From NCBI GenBank assembly GCA_010692425.1, contig JAAHHJ010000009.1:1-49797 (forward strand): 49,797 bases of DNA, given 5' to 3'. The translations under genes and the position numbers were made by a program. The number at the start of each line of letters is the position of its first letter. Within the stretch, counting starts at the first letter, position 1. Of the stretch, positions 24,131-33,032 are shown piece by piece. The notes under the pieces were generated by a model. It saw only the letters and a program-made list of their open reading frames with translations, made no database searches and had not been told where the DNA came from. Source of the DNA: Symploca sp. SIO3C6 (GTDB lineage Bacteria; Cyanobacteriota; Cyanobacteriia; Cyanobacteriales; Coleofasciculaceae).

Positions 24131-25327
24131 ATGCTGCAAACCGAACAAATCTTAAATGAACGTTACCAACTAAAACAAGAACTGGGAAAGAATGCAGGAC
24201 GTCAAACCTGGCTAGCGGAAGATATTGGAGTTTCACCTCCAGAATCGGTGATTGTCAAACTGCTAGCCTTTGGCGGTGAGGTACAGTGGGATGATTTGAA
24301 ACTATTTGAGCGAGAAGCCCAGGTACTCAAACAGCTCAACCACCCTAGAATTCCCAAGTATCGAGATTATTTTCACATTGATGACCGATTACTTTGGTTT
24401 GGTTTAGTACACGAATATATCCCCGGCTCATCACTCAAAGAACTACTAATTCAGGGCAAGCGATTCACTCACTTTCAAATTCGCCAAATTGCTGCCGATG
24501 TTCTGAAAATTCTTCAGTTTCTCCATCAACTCAATCCAGTAGTTCTACACCGCGATCTTAAACCTAGTAATCTTATTTGGGGCGAAGATGACCAAATTTA
24601 TTTAGTGGATTTCGGGGCAGTGCAGGATAAAGCTCTTAAGGAGGGAGCAACATTTACGGTAGTAGGAACCTATGGGTATGCACCCATGGAACAGTTTGGC
24701 GGTAGGGCTGTACCAGCCTCAGATCTTTACGCCTTGGGTGCAACTTTAATTCATTTACTTACAGGTACGACACCAGCTGAGTTACCGCAGCAGAATTTGC
24801 GCATTAGATTTCAAGAGCTAGTCAGTCTTAGCCCTGGTATGGTAAGTTGGCTTGAAAAATTAACTGAACCTGCCCCAGAGCAAAGATTTAAAACCGCTGC
24901 TGAGGCCCTCTCGGCTCTAAAATCGGGTATGGCTACTAGCAAGAGTAAGGCCAGTCAGCTAATTAGACCAACTCCAGTGGCTTTCGTTAATAATTCAGGG
25001 CAGGGTGGCTTACTTGATGCTAGGGTGCCCATACCTGAGGAAATTAAAGGCTGGAATTGGGGAGCTTTTTTGATGCCCTGGCTATGGCCCCTTACCAATA
25101 ATGTCTGGATCGGACTTTTAGCCTTTATACCCCAAATTGGATGGTTGGTTGCTATTGCTATGGGTTCTCATGGCAATGAATGGGCTTGGAAAAGCAGGAA
25201 GTGGAGGAGTATTCAACATTTCAAAGCCCATCAAAGAGGCTGGGCAATTGCTGGGATTCTGTTTGGAATACCGGTGAGTCTAGGTTTATGGGTAGCGTTA
25301 TTTTCCTTATTTTCTGCTATTTTGTGA
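24131..25327 (+). CDS. Serine/threonine protein kinase with C-terminal membrane tail
   Basis: 398 residues. Kinase domain ~12-265: Lys43 (VIVKLL), catalytic loop HRDLKPSN (140-147), DFG (160-162) and APE-like GYAPMEQF are present. The glycine loop is degenerate (LGKNAGRQTWLAED). Residues ~305-398 carry a separate module, WNWGAFLMPWLWPLTNNVWI, then membrane segments and an HFKAHQRGWAIAG motif, a tail that also occurs as a stand-alone cyanobacterial domain. It probably anchors the kinase in the cytoplasmic or thylakoid membrane. Signals and substrates are unknown. Its 3' end overlaps the convergent gene by 21 bp. Confidence 0.9.
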   Translation: MLQTEQILNERYQLKQELGKNAGRQTWLAEDIGVSPPESVIVKLLAFGGEVQWDDLKLFEREAQVLKQLNHPRIPKYRDYFHIDDRLLWFGLVHEYIPGSSLKELLIQGKRFTHFQIRQIAADVLKILQFLHQLNPVVLHRDLKPSNLIWGEDDQIYLVDFGAVQDKALKEGATFTVVGTYGYAPMEQFGGRAVPASDLYALGATLIHLLTGTTPAELPQQNLRIRFQELVSLSPGMVSWLEKLTEPAPEQRFKTAAEALSALKSGMATSKSKASQLIRPTPVAFVNNSGQGGLLDARVPIPEEIKGWNWGAFLMPWLWPLTNNVWIGLLAFIPQIGWLVAIAMGSHGNEWAWKSRKWRSIQHFKAHQRGWAIAGILFGIPVSLGLWVALFSLFSAIL

Positions 25328-27598
25328 ACTACCAGAGCCTAGGGCAAACTCTCCCGTCAAAGGAACTGCGGCATTAACTAAGGCTAACAAGGGACCATCT
25401 TGATCGCTACCATTAATTGCTAAGTCACTATGGCACAGGTAAACCCTTTCTTGGGCGCGACGTAATAAATCCCGTAGAATTCTTTGTAGGCGTTGCCTGT
25501 CAGCATTAGTTTTATCTTCCTCTGTCCAGGGACGTCCTGACCATTCTTGGAGAAAGAGGGGAGCGCCGAAAAGGGCAGCAGCACCGCCACGGCTCCAGAG
25601 AGGAGAACCAGCATCGAGCCAAAAATGCCAACGGTGGCAACCTTTAGCAGCACGGTATTGAAAAATAGTTGCCAGGGTTACAGCTTGTTGTGCAGCCCTT
25701 GGTAGACGACGGACAGGATAAGGGTTAGCAGTAACTGTACCACGACGCAGCATCTCAATAAACTGGGCAATGGTGTTATGGGCTGGGGCATTTCTCGCTA
25801 TCGGCAAAATTTTGTATCCAGCCAAAGTATCCCCCTCTTCCCCTCTCCCCCTCTCCCCCTCATCTTCTCGGGGAATTTGCCGCAAGCGTCGATCCACTTC
25901 CCAGTAATGCTGAGCAGTCTCCATCAGTTCTCTGATTGCTGCTAGTTGATCGTAAGGGAGATGAGAGCCATTCCACAAAAATTTCTGAATCGCTCGATCA
26001 AGGATTGCCAGCACTGAAGGAATCAGACGTTGTTGCTGTTGCTCCCTCTGCACTTCTAACCACTGCACAATCTCTGAGTAAGCAACTGCCGCACGATGTC
26101 CAATGCGGTCCCAGCGCTCAAAGGACTCCATTGGTAGTAATCGGGGTTGTTGAGGATCAGGGACATAGCAGTAATCTGACAATAAACCTGCACGCACAGC
26201 ATCTATACAAGGAGCTGAGGGTTCAGGCTGGGCGCTGTTTTCTACAAATACCTCTTGTTTAGTACTGAGTACCACTAACATTTCGGCGATCGCTTCACGG
26301 TCTAACAAACGCCCCAAGCCAGGATAAACTAGTGCTAGCAGACTTAGCAAGGCTCGAACCATCGGTGAGCTGATCAAGGGACGTTGGTCGTTAAGGGGTT
26401 CTACGGCGATGCCTTGGCTGATTAGTATTTCCATGAGGGTATAGCGACCAATAGCATCTAAACCAGGAGCGATGACAGCTATTTCCGCTGGCTGCACTTG
26501 CCCAGATTTAACAGCATTAATAATCACTTGAGCCGTCTGTTGTAGTAGTTGGGCGCGGGAAGTGGTTTGAATAGATAGTAAAGATGCTGGTAAGCTGGAG
26601 GTTAAAGCAGGTTCGTAGCCTATCGTCAGTTCTTGAGGTGCGACAAGTGAGGGTACCACCATCTCTGTCAACTCATCGGCTACAGAGCTAGTTACAGAGT
26701 CTGGCAAGGTTTCTAACTGGCAGCGAGATGCTAAACCTGCTAGATAGTTAGGATCAGCATTAAGGCCTAAGCGCACTTGTCCATCTCGGTTGTAGGTAAA
26801 TGCCCCTAGAGTTCCTCGATTTAGGAGAAAATCGAATAAGTTGCGGGCAATGGCAGGATATTCATCGACATCATCCGCTAGTATTGCTTGGTACCTGCGC
26901 TGCAAATGTTGTTGATATCTTGGCTCTGGCAATAAGTAACGCCAATAAAGTTCGCAAATAATGCCGTAAGTTAGTAGTCCTTGCTTCAGACACCAGCCCC
27001 GCCACTCCAGTAGCATTTGTTCCATAGAGTCCCAAAGTTCTGGAGTCCCCTCTTGCTCTGGCATGCCCTCCTTGAGAATACTAGCAATGTCCTCAATTGG
27101 GGTGCCGCTGAGTGCTGCTAATTGTAATAAGTCTAAAAGGCGACGAATTTTGGTGTACTCTGAAGTCCCTGGTAGTTGTAGAATATTTTCATCTACTCTA
27201 GAATGCCAGATTTTAGTTGCTAAATCCTGTTCTGTTTCCGGGCGCAGACGTAGCGGAAATTGGGCTGTGATGTCTAGCTGTTCAATTAACAGTGGCCAAA
27301 ACAGGATTACTTCATCCTGAAAAAAGCCTAAAGGGGTTTTGGCAAGTACAGGATAACACCCTTGTATTGCTGCTGTTAGTCGATCAGCAAAATCTCGTCT
27401 ATTATCATCATTAGCAGCAAAAATTAAAATAGGTGGGGTTTGAGTGCGACCGCGATAGAGTTTGGTCGTTTCTGCACTCAAATTATGGCCTAAAGACCCC
27501 ATTCTTCTTTCAATCCATTGGCAGAAATAAGTCACAAGGCGAGTTGTCTTGCCGCTACGACTCGATCCAGTTATCCAAAATGAATACTCAAACACCAA
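25307..27598 (-). CDS. UvrD/RecB-like helicase-related protein
   Basis: 763 residues from TTG 27598 or GTG 27595. Walker A is clear: ITGSSRSGKTTRLVTYF (residues ~9-25), with ILADDVDEYP near residue 248 as a Walker B/DExx-like site. Later segments (AAKGCHRWHFWLDAG, residues ~655; LRRAQERVYLCHSDL near ~720) resemble UvrD-type C-terminal motifs V and VI. The architecture recalls AddB/RecB-like proteins of cyanobacteria. No nuclease domain or partner gene is adjacent. A low-complexity insert (DEGERGRGEEGD, ~residue 585) is encoded by a G/A-rich repeat that elsewhere is intergenic. Confidence 0.75.
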   Translation of the reverse strand: MVFEYSFWITGSSRSGKTTRLVTYFCQWIERRMGSLGHNLSAETTKLYRGRTQTPPILIFAANDDNRRDFADRLTAAIQGCYPVLAKTPLGFFQDEVILFWPLLIEQLDITAQFPLRLRPETEQDLATKIWHSRVDENILQLPGTSEYTKIRRLLDLLQLAALSGTPIEDIASILKEGMPEQEGTPELWDSMEQMLLEWRGWCLKQGLLTYGIICELYWRYLLPEPRYQQHLQRRYQAILADDVDEYPAIARNLFDFLLNRGTLGAFTYNRDGQVRLGLNADPNYLAGLASRCQLETLPDSVTSSVADELTEMVVPSLVAPQELTIGYEPALTSSLPASLLSIQTTSRAQLLQQTAQVIINAVKSGQVQPAEIAVIAPGLDAIGRYTLMEILISQGIAVEPLNDQRPLISSPMVRALLSLLALVYPGLGRLLDREAIAEMLVVLSTKQEVFVENSAQPEPSAPCIDAVRAGLLSDYCYVPDPQQPRLLPMESFERWDRIGHRAAVAYSEIVQWLEVQREQQQQRLIPSVLAILDRAIQKFLWNGSHLPYDQLAAIRELMETAQHYWEVDRRLRQIPREDEGERGRGEEGDTLAGYKILPIARNAPAHNTIAQFIEMLRRGTVTANPYPVRRLPRAAQQAVTLATIFQYRAAKGCHRWHFWLDAGSPLWSRGGAAALFGAPLFLQEWSGRPWTEEDKTNADRQRLQRILRDLLRRAQERVYLCHSDLAINGSDQDGPLLALVNAAVPLTGEFALGSGSSQNSRK

Positions 27599-27711
27599 TT
27601 ATCCTTGATTCAATCTGTTAATATACCACAAACACTGTAATTAAGACAGCTAGTTTGAGAGGTTGCCAAACAGCACCAATAGTAGTTTTTGAGATGATAT
27701 CAACTATTTCT

Positions 27712-29088
27712 ATGAAACTTAAATCTATTCTAAATACTTTACACCAATGGTTCTCAGATACTCCTGAGAGAGCTTTAGACCAAGCATACAAAGCTGCTTT
27801 AATGATTAAAGCTATTGAAGATGAGCATTTTAACTCTCAAAAAATATCTATCCAGTGTAGCGATCAAAGTAGAAGCGTGATCTCTTATTTTGAGGCAGAT
27901 TTAAATAAGTATTTGAAGACTATCAAAGTTAGGCTGGCGGAATTTAAAACCTGTCGCTCTGTTTTTGGTGTCTCTGAGCCTCCAATGATTGATACCTCTA
28001 GTGTTGAGGCAATTGAAAGACCAGCTCGATACTATCCATTAGAACTTAATGAACAGCAGGCGATCATTATTGATAAACTTAATTTTATTGACCAAGTAAC
28101 CTCAAGATACTCAACCGACAAGAAACCAGATCCTTCAGCATCTTTAGTTCCTCTATCTAAGAATCAAAATCAAATTTTCTCACCTCAAGACCAAGATGAA
28201 CAAATTCTTAAATCTCTGAGCGAATTACAGTCTTCTAGTCAGTCGGAAGATGTAGACTGCAACAGTGTGGTTGTTAATAGTAAAAAGATGACTGAAAAAA
28301 CAGGCATCTTGCCCAGATCAATAGTTGAAACAGTTAATAGAATTCAACGAGAACTTGACCCGAAAGCTGAAGAAGAAGTGGTTTCAAAGTTTCGTACATC
28401 AAAATTAAAAACTGTTATTTCGATTAGATTTATCCTAACTTTAATTATTGTTCCTGTCTTAACCCAGCAGATTACAAAAACTTTCTTAGTAAGTCCAATT
28501 GTTGATTCTTTTAGAAATCATGATGAGGCTGGAGTATTTTTAAATATTGATATGGAAGAAGAGGCTTATTTTGAATTGCACAAATATGAAGAAAAACTGC
28601 GTTTTGAGAGTTTAATTGGCATAGTTCCTGAAGTATCTCCTGAACAAATGGAAGAGCTAGTCAAACATAAAGCTGAAGAAGTTGCCGAGGAATATCGTGG
28701 CAGAAGTGCTAATGCTGTTAAAAATATTTTTGCAGATCTTCTCTCACTAGCTGCCTTTGCTTTGGTCATTGTTAAGAGCAAGAGAGATATCGTTATTTTT
28801 AAATCTTTTGTAGATGATATTGTCTATGGATTAAGTGATAGTGCTAAGGCTTTTATCATTATCTTGTTTACTGATATGTTTGTTGGTTTCCACTCACCTC
28901 ACGGCTGGGAAGTTATCCTTGAAAGCCTATCCCGACATTTAGGATTACCAGAAAGTCGAAATTTTATATTTTTGTTTATTGCTACATTTCCAGTTATCTT
29001 GGATTCCGTAATTAAATATTGGATTTTCCGCTACCTCAACCGTATCTCTCCTTCGGCAGTAGCTACATACAAGAATATGAATGAATAA
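27712..29088 (+). CDS. pxcA: PxcA (CotA/CemA family) light-driven proton extrusion protein
   Basis: 458 residues from ATG 27712 (MKLKSILNTLHQWFSDTPER); frames back to 27694 or 27655 are open but do not resemble the family. The N-terminal half is soluble, with the typical TPERALDQAYKAALMIKAIE. The CemA core in the C-terminal ~230 residues has four membrane segments, with LTQQITKTFLVSPIVD, DSAKAFIIILFTDMFVGFHS and SPHGWEVILE. PxcA supports light-dependent proton extrusion and inorganic carbon and nitrate uptake at the cytoplasmic membrane. It is divergent from the helicase gene and stands alone. Confidence 0.94.
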   Translation: MKLKSILNTLHQWFSDTPERALDQAYKAALMIKAIEDEHFNSQKISIQCSDQSRSVISYFEADLNKYLKTIKVRLAEFKTCRSVFGVSEPPMIDTSSVEAIERPARYYPLELNEQQAIIIDKLNFIDQVTSRYSTDKKPDPSASLVPLSKNQNQIFSPQDQDEQILKSLSELQSSSQSEDVDCNSVVVNSKKMTEKTGILPRSIVETVNRIQRELDPKAEEEVVSKFRTSKLKTVISIRFILTLIIVPVLTQQITKTFLVSPIVDSFRNHDEAGVFLNIDMEEEAYFELHKYEEKLRFESLIGIVPEVSPEQMEELVKHKAEEVAEEYRGRSANAVKNIFADLLSLAAFALVIVKSKRDIVIFKSFVDDIVYGLSDSAKAFIIILFTDMFVGFHSPHGWEVILESLSRHLGLPESRNFIFLFIATFPVILDSVIKYWIFRYLNRISPSAVATYKNMNE

Positions 29089-29124
29089 TATCGATTATCT
29101 AAATGTTGATTACAAATACTTTTT

Positions 29125-29254
29125 AAGTAATAAGTAATAAGTAATAAGTAATAAGTAATAAGTAGGAAATGTTTTTGTTGTCACTTGTTACTTAAAGTTA
29201 TACTATTTGTAGTATCTTTTTTCTAGATTCATGTTACTGAGGCTTGGGCCTCGG
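29125..29254. repeat. Dispersed repeat, copy B: AAGTAAT tract plus stem-loop
   Basis: Same order of blocks as at 3636-3769: an AAGTAAT heptamer tract (29125-29164), then ACTTGTTACTTAAAGT, ACTATTTGTAGTAT, and a stem-loop at 29237-29254 (CTGAGGC, loop TTGG, GCCTCGG) followed by AAGGC. The stem differs from copy A by base changes on both sides that keep pairing. Confidence 0.75.
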
Positions 29255-29470
29255 AAGGCAGGGGGCAGGGGGCTCCAAGGCAGAAGGAAATGTCCTCCAT
29301 CCCTTCCTCATAATCCGGTACAAGCTCTGCCTTTAAAGGCGAAAGTAATTTGACAGAAGTCAGAATCCTCTTCCAAATTCTCTCCTCCAGTATCTGGCCT
29401 TTCCACTCCTGCTTCCTTCAAATGAGCGTCTAACTGAGGTAGACGCTACGCTAACAAAATAAAGGTTAAA

Positions 29471-29529
29471 GGGAAAAGGGAGACTCTCTCGAAATTAATT
29501 TCCGATTACGAATTCCCATCCCTTTTCCC
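29471..29529. terminator. Long inverted repeat between convergent pxcA and 29574 gene
   Basis: GGGAAAAGGGA (29471-29481) is perfectly inverted at 29519-29529 (TCCCTTTTCCC). The 37-bp spacer holds its own 12-bp palindrome GAAATTAATTTC (29491-29502). It lies 44 bp downstream of the minus-strand gene's stop and could terminate both genes or be a small repeat element. Confidence 0.55.
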
Positions 29530-29573
29530 AGGAGCAACTTGACTCCTATTCAATTAATTCTTCATGGGCTACT

Positions 29574-30113
29574 TCAGAATTTTAAGCCTACACCAGCATT
29601 GACGCTGACAGCTTCAGCTGAACTATTTTCATAAGCATTAAGACCTACTTTAACATCTGTGAAACCAACAAAATTTCGACCTACTTGTGCCTCAGCACCT
29701 ACAACCCCGGCAAAAGAATCTCTATTACCAAGGGGTGTATTAACTCCATCCTCTTCTACAATAGAGGCACCAGCACCAACATAGGCATTGACGTTTTTGG
29801 CAATAGGAACATCGACGGTTAACATTGGTATAATTGCGCTAGTATCATCACCAGCTTGTACAGAACCACGTAGAGAAATAGGTGCTTTGGAAGTAGTTAA
29901 ACGCCCTTGAATTGCAACCCCCAATTCAGCATCATCGTCATCTGTCGCACTACTACCATCGGTAATACCTGCTGCCACACCAGCAGCGACATAGTTAGCA
30001 TTTGTTCCCCTTTCTTGAGGCCCGGCCCAAGCACTACCAGCAGACATTACCACAGGAGAAATTACGGCAGCTACAGCATAAATAGCGACCAAAGACTTGA
30101 ATTTAACCTTCAT
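29574..30113 (-). CDS. Exported beta-strand-rich (porin-like) hypothetical protein
   Basis: 179 residues from ATG 30113, which has AGGA six bases upstream (the frame reaches back to TTG 30128). A clear signal peptide (KFKSLVAIYAVAAVISPVVM, cleavage near AWA-GP) is followed by short alternating strands (VGAEAQVGRNFVGFTDVKVG, then VSVNAGVGLKF with a terminal Phe). The terminal aromatic residue and strand pattern fit an eight-strand outer-membrane barrel. A stretch DDDDAELGV could bind cations. Function unknown. Confidence 0.78.
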   Translation of the reverse strand: MKVKFKSLVAIYAVAAVISPVVMSAGSAWAGPQERGTNANYVAAGVAAGITDGSSATDDDDAELGVAIQGRLTTSKAPISLRGSVQAGDDTSAIIPMLTVDVPIAKNVNAYVGAGASIVEEDGVNTPLGNRDSFAGVVGAEAQVGRNFVGFTDVKVGLNAYENSSAEAVSVNAGVGLKF

Positions 30114-30131
30114 AGTTCCTGCCTTCAATAA

Positions 30132-30693
30132 TTAGCTTGTGTTGTTTTGTTGTTAATCTCAAAGTCGTTGGTCTGCTATGAAAAGTTCCAAGTAATCCTC
30201 AGCTTATTTTTCCTCTCTATCTAAAGAGGTAAGAGAACTCCAAGAAATAAATTATCAAATTTACGAGAGAAACATAACGTAAGGATTCTTATGCCTCTCC
30301 TCCCTCTCTAAAAATGAACGCCTACATCCAGCATACGTGGATTCTGCCCATAAAAACCAAGTGTATTTGTCGAGATGGCATTGGGCTGTCGAGGGCTTGG
30401 TAATGGTTATGATTGTCAGTTCCTCGGTTGGAGACGGCCTGTTGGACATTTTGCTACCGAGCCAGCTGAGTCAGGCGCTTTCCCTTCTTGGCGATCACCT
30501 GTTGATCGCTACCAATCGCCTCCATACTGACCGTTTCACATCTTGGTCGGTTTGTCAATGCGCAAGTCCTAAAACGCTTCGGAGTAGCCAAGATTACTGA
30601 GTCACTGGATAATGTTACAAATTATAGAGAATGTACCGGAACCAGGCTTTCTACGGCTGAAGTATAAACAGTGGAGTTATCAAAAGAACTGAT
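30132..30693. other. Gap with a possible decayed minus-strand coding remnant
   Basis: About 560 bp. On the minus strand, from ~30567 to ~30313, a frame reads protein-like (VSMEAIGSDQQVIAKKGKRL, a TAG, then QNVQQAVSNRGTDNHNHYQA and FMGRIHVCWM) with one internal stop. I do not recognise it. The plus-strand frame over the same bases (30337-30600) looks like a shadow. Confidence 0.35.
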
Positions 30694-30975
30694 ATGTTAC
30701 TTACACGCCAACAAATCAAAGCCAAAAAGCGCAATGCCAAACGGTTAGGACAATTGCTTAAAGATGTTAGCATGGAACTACAGGAAAATCTTGTTGTGAT
30801 CGAGGATAGCTGCGTCGAGCATGGCGATTGGGAAGAAATACACCTCTCTAGTTCCCAAAATGCACACTCTGTGATTGGGCAAATTCTTACTGTTGCTGGT
30901 GACTGGGAGCGTCTCAACCATTTCCAAATAGAGGAAAAGTTATCCCAGATTGAAGCGCATTTCTATCCAAACTGA
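30694..30975 (+). CDS. Small hypothetical protein
   Basis: 93 residues from ATG 30694. A basic, helical N-terminus (RQQIKAKKRNAKRLGQLLKD) is followed by a more acidic part ending QIEEKLSQIEAHFYPN. No signal peptide, membrane segment or metal motif. Probably real because composition is protein-like and the frame is free of overlaps, but the family is not recognised. Confidence 0.6.
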   Translation: MLLTRQQIKAKKRNAKRLGQLLKDVSMELQENLVVIEDSCVEHGDWEEIHLSSSQNAHSVIGQILTVAGDWERLNHFQIEEKLSQIEAHFYPN

Positions 30976-31169
30976 AGTTTTCATCTCTTGTCTGTGGCGG
31001 TCATAGGGTTAAAATTCTTGTTAGTTAATTGAGCCATAATCTATCTAATGTTATGAGAAGCAGTGGATAATCAGTACTTGCAAGCGCTAATTTATTCTTA
31101 AGCCAATCTCTTGTTAACCTTATTAATTTTATTAGAATAGTTTTCCAAGGAGAATGACTTATTTATTAG

Positions 31170-32027
31170 TTAATTGCCTATACTGAATAGTAAGGTGACG
31201 CCTTTAGAAATAATTGATACTGCCATAATAAAAATTATAGTCATAGACAGAAAGATTCCTAGGTTTCTTTTTCTGTCAAATATTCCTAAGTATTCTCCCC
31301 AACAAAAATTATAGGGAGGGAAGCAGTATTGCCATACAAACATTATCAATATTACTGGTAGTGGCAACATGACTAAGTAAAATAAGGGTATCGTACTCAA
31401 GATTTCTGTTTCTGCTTGTATCTTAGCTTTTTCTATTAATAAAATTACTTCTACAGGGTCGACAATTGTACCCTCTTTCCATTGATTTTCTATAGAGTTC
31501 AAGGGTTCTATCAGGTTTTGATGGCGTTCTCTTATCGCCAAAAAACCGAAGATCATCGTGGCAACTGTAAATATTACTGAAAAAAGAACATAACGAACTT
31601 TATTTTGAATTAATTGATTGATCGCAAATCTTCTAATTCTGTAAATTCTCTCTTCAAGTTTTGAAGTAGTAATAGATACCCACCTGCGGTCTTTGCCGAT
31701 GATTCTATACTCTATAGATTCAGTTTTGTTTTCAAAATCGGCATCTCTAAATTCTAGTGATGCTTGACATGATGAATAATTTGTGTCGTCTGCAACTGTA
31801 AGACTTAAGCGTTTAATTGCTGTAGCACCAACATTATCTAATAAAAAGATCTCATCAAGGGAGTCTAGTTCTGCTATTGAGCCATTTTTTAACTTCAGTT
31901 GGCAGGTGGACTTGATATTATTGCTAACTAATTCAATTTGTTCAAGCATTAAGTTATGAATTCTTTGCAACTCCTGTTCTGTTAAAACAAATCCATGACT
32001 AAAAGAGTTGCAAATTTCTGTTTTCAT
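31170..32027 (-). CDS. Membrane protein of unknown function
   Basis: 285 residues from ATG 32027 (TTG 32042 would add five). The N-terminal ~150 residues are soluble (RIHNLMLEQIELVSNNIKST, then a charged strand-rich domain). Three membrane segments follow near residues 155-175, 220-240 and 262-282 (YVLFSVIFTVATMIFGFLAI, LFYLVMLPLPVILIMFVWQY, LGIFLSMTIIFIMAVSIISK). Family not recognised. It is divergent from the hydrolase gene. Confidence 0.72.
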   Translation of the reverse strand: MKTEICNSFSHGFVLTEQELQRIHNLMLEQIELVSNNIKSTCQLKLKNGSIAELDSLDEIFLLDNVGATAIKRLSLTVADDTNYSSCQASLEFRDADFENKTESIEYRIIGKDRRWVSITTSKLEERIYRIRRFAINQLIQNKVRYVLFSVIFTVATMIFGFLAIRERHQNLIEPLNSIENQWKEGTIVDPVEVILLIEKAKIQAETEILSTIPLFYLVMLPLPVILIMFVWQYCFPPYNFCWGEYLGIFDRKRNLGIFLSMTIIFIMAVSIISKGVTLLFSIGN

Positions 32028-32129
32028 AAGAATTCTCGACAATGAGATTTTAAATGGGATTTAACTATAAGATTAAACCACATTTTTATCCTATTATTGT
32101 TTATGTAGAGGCTCCGAGTCTAAACAGTA

Positions 32130-33032
32130 ATGCTTGAGTTTCAGCCCCCTGGCTTTGGGCAAAGAGTAGTCGATACCTCCTTAGGCGCAATGGTTTACTA
32201 CACTCCAGTTGCACCACCGTGGCAGCTAGCAAGTGTAGAGGACGATTGTTTACCACCGCTAGTATTCTTGCATAACTTTGGTGGCGGTGCTTGGGCATAC
32301 GAGTGGTCAAAAGTTTATCCCGCCTTCGCTACTACTTACCGAGTGATTGCTCCCGATTTGATTGGCTGGGGCAAATCTGCTCATCCCATCCGGGATTACT
32401 CGGTTAGTGACTATCTGACAATTTTGAGTGAGTTTCTTACACAGGTAACTGACTCCCCAGTAACTGTGGTAGCATCTTCTCTAACGGGAGCTATAATAAT
32501 TCGCCTTGCAATCGACCGTCCAGAATTGTTCAAAGCCTTATTGTTGGTATCTCCCTCTGGCTTTGCTGATTTTGGTCAAAACTCAGGGCGCAGACTACCC
32601 CTTAACTTAATCAGAATACCATTTTTGAACAGCATTATCTATACCGTAGGGGCTACTAGTGAAATAGCAGTGGCTAACTTTCTGGTACAGTTTCTCTTTG
32701 CTAAACCTGAACGAGTAACAGAGGAAATGGTAGCAGCATATTTAGCATCTGCGCAACAGCAAAATGCCGAATATGCGGCTTTGGCTTTCTTAAGGGGTGA
32801 TCTTTACTTTGACTTATCGCTGTACATTGAGCAACTGTCTGTGCCGACAGTAATATTTTGGGGAGAAGAAGCACAATTTACTCCTCAAAGCTTAGGAAAG
32901 CGTCTGGCAAGTTTAAACTCCACAGCAATTAAGGGATTTGAGGTTATCTCGCAAACAGGTATACTGCCTCATTTAGAGCAACCAGCAGTAGTGATTGGTT
33001 TACTAGAGCATTATTTGCGATTGTTTATTTAG
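32130..33032 (+). CDS. Alpha/beta hydrolase
   Basis: 300 residues with the alpha/beta-hydrolase order: oxyanion region LHNFGGGAWAYEWSKVYPAF, then VIAPDLIGWGKSAHP, nucleophile elbow VVASSLTGAI (Ser within S-x-T-G, where the first Gly of the usual GxSxG is Ala or Ser), acidic FWGEEAQFTP and a terminal catalytic His in ILPHLEQPA. It resembles cyanobacterial epoxide-hydrolase/haloalkane-dehalogenase-like proteins. Substrate unknown; no signal peptide. Confidence 0.88.
   Translation: MLEFQPPGFGQRVVDTSLGAMVYYTPVAPPWQLASVEDDCLPPLVFLHNFGGGAWAYEWSKVYPAFATTYRVIAPDLIGWGKSAHPIRDYSVSDYLTILSEFLTQVTDSPVTVVASSLTGAIIIRLAIDRPELFKALLLVSPSGFADFGQNSGRRLPLNLIRIPFLNSIIYTVGATSEIAVANFLVQFLFAKPERVTEEMVAAYLASAQQQNAEYAALAFLRGDLYFDLSLYIEQLSVPTVIFWGEEAQFTPQSLGKRLASLNSTAIKGFEVISQTGILPHLEQPAVVIGLLEHYLRLFI

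Noticed and set aside
27655-27711. Extended N-terminus of PxcA from TTG 27655
   Set aside because: The added residues do not resemble the family, and ATG 27712 gives the expected start.
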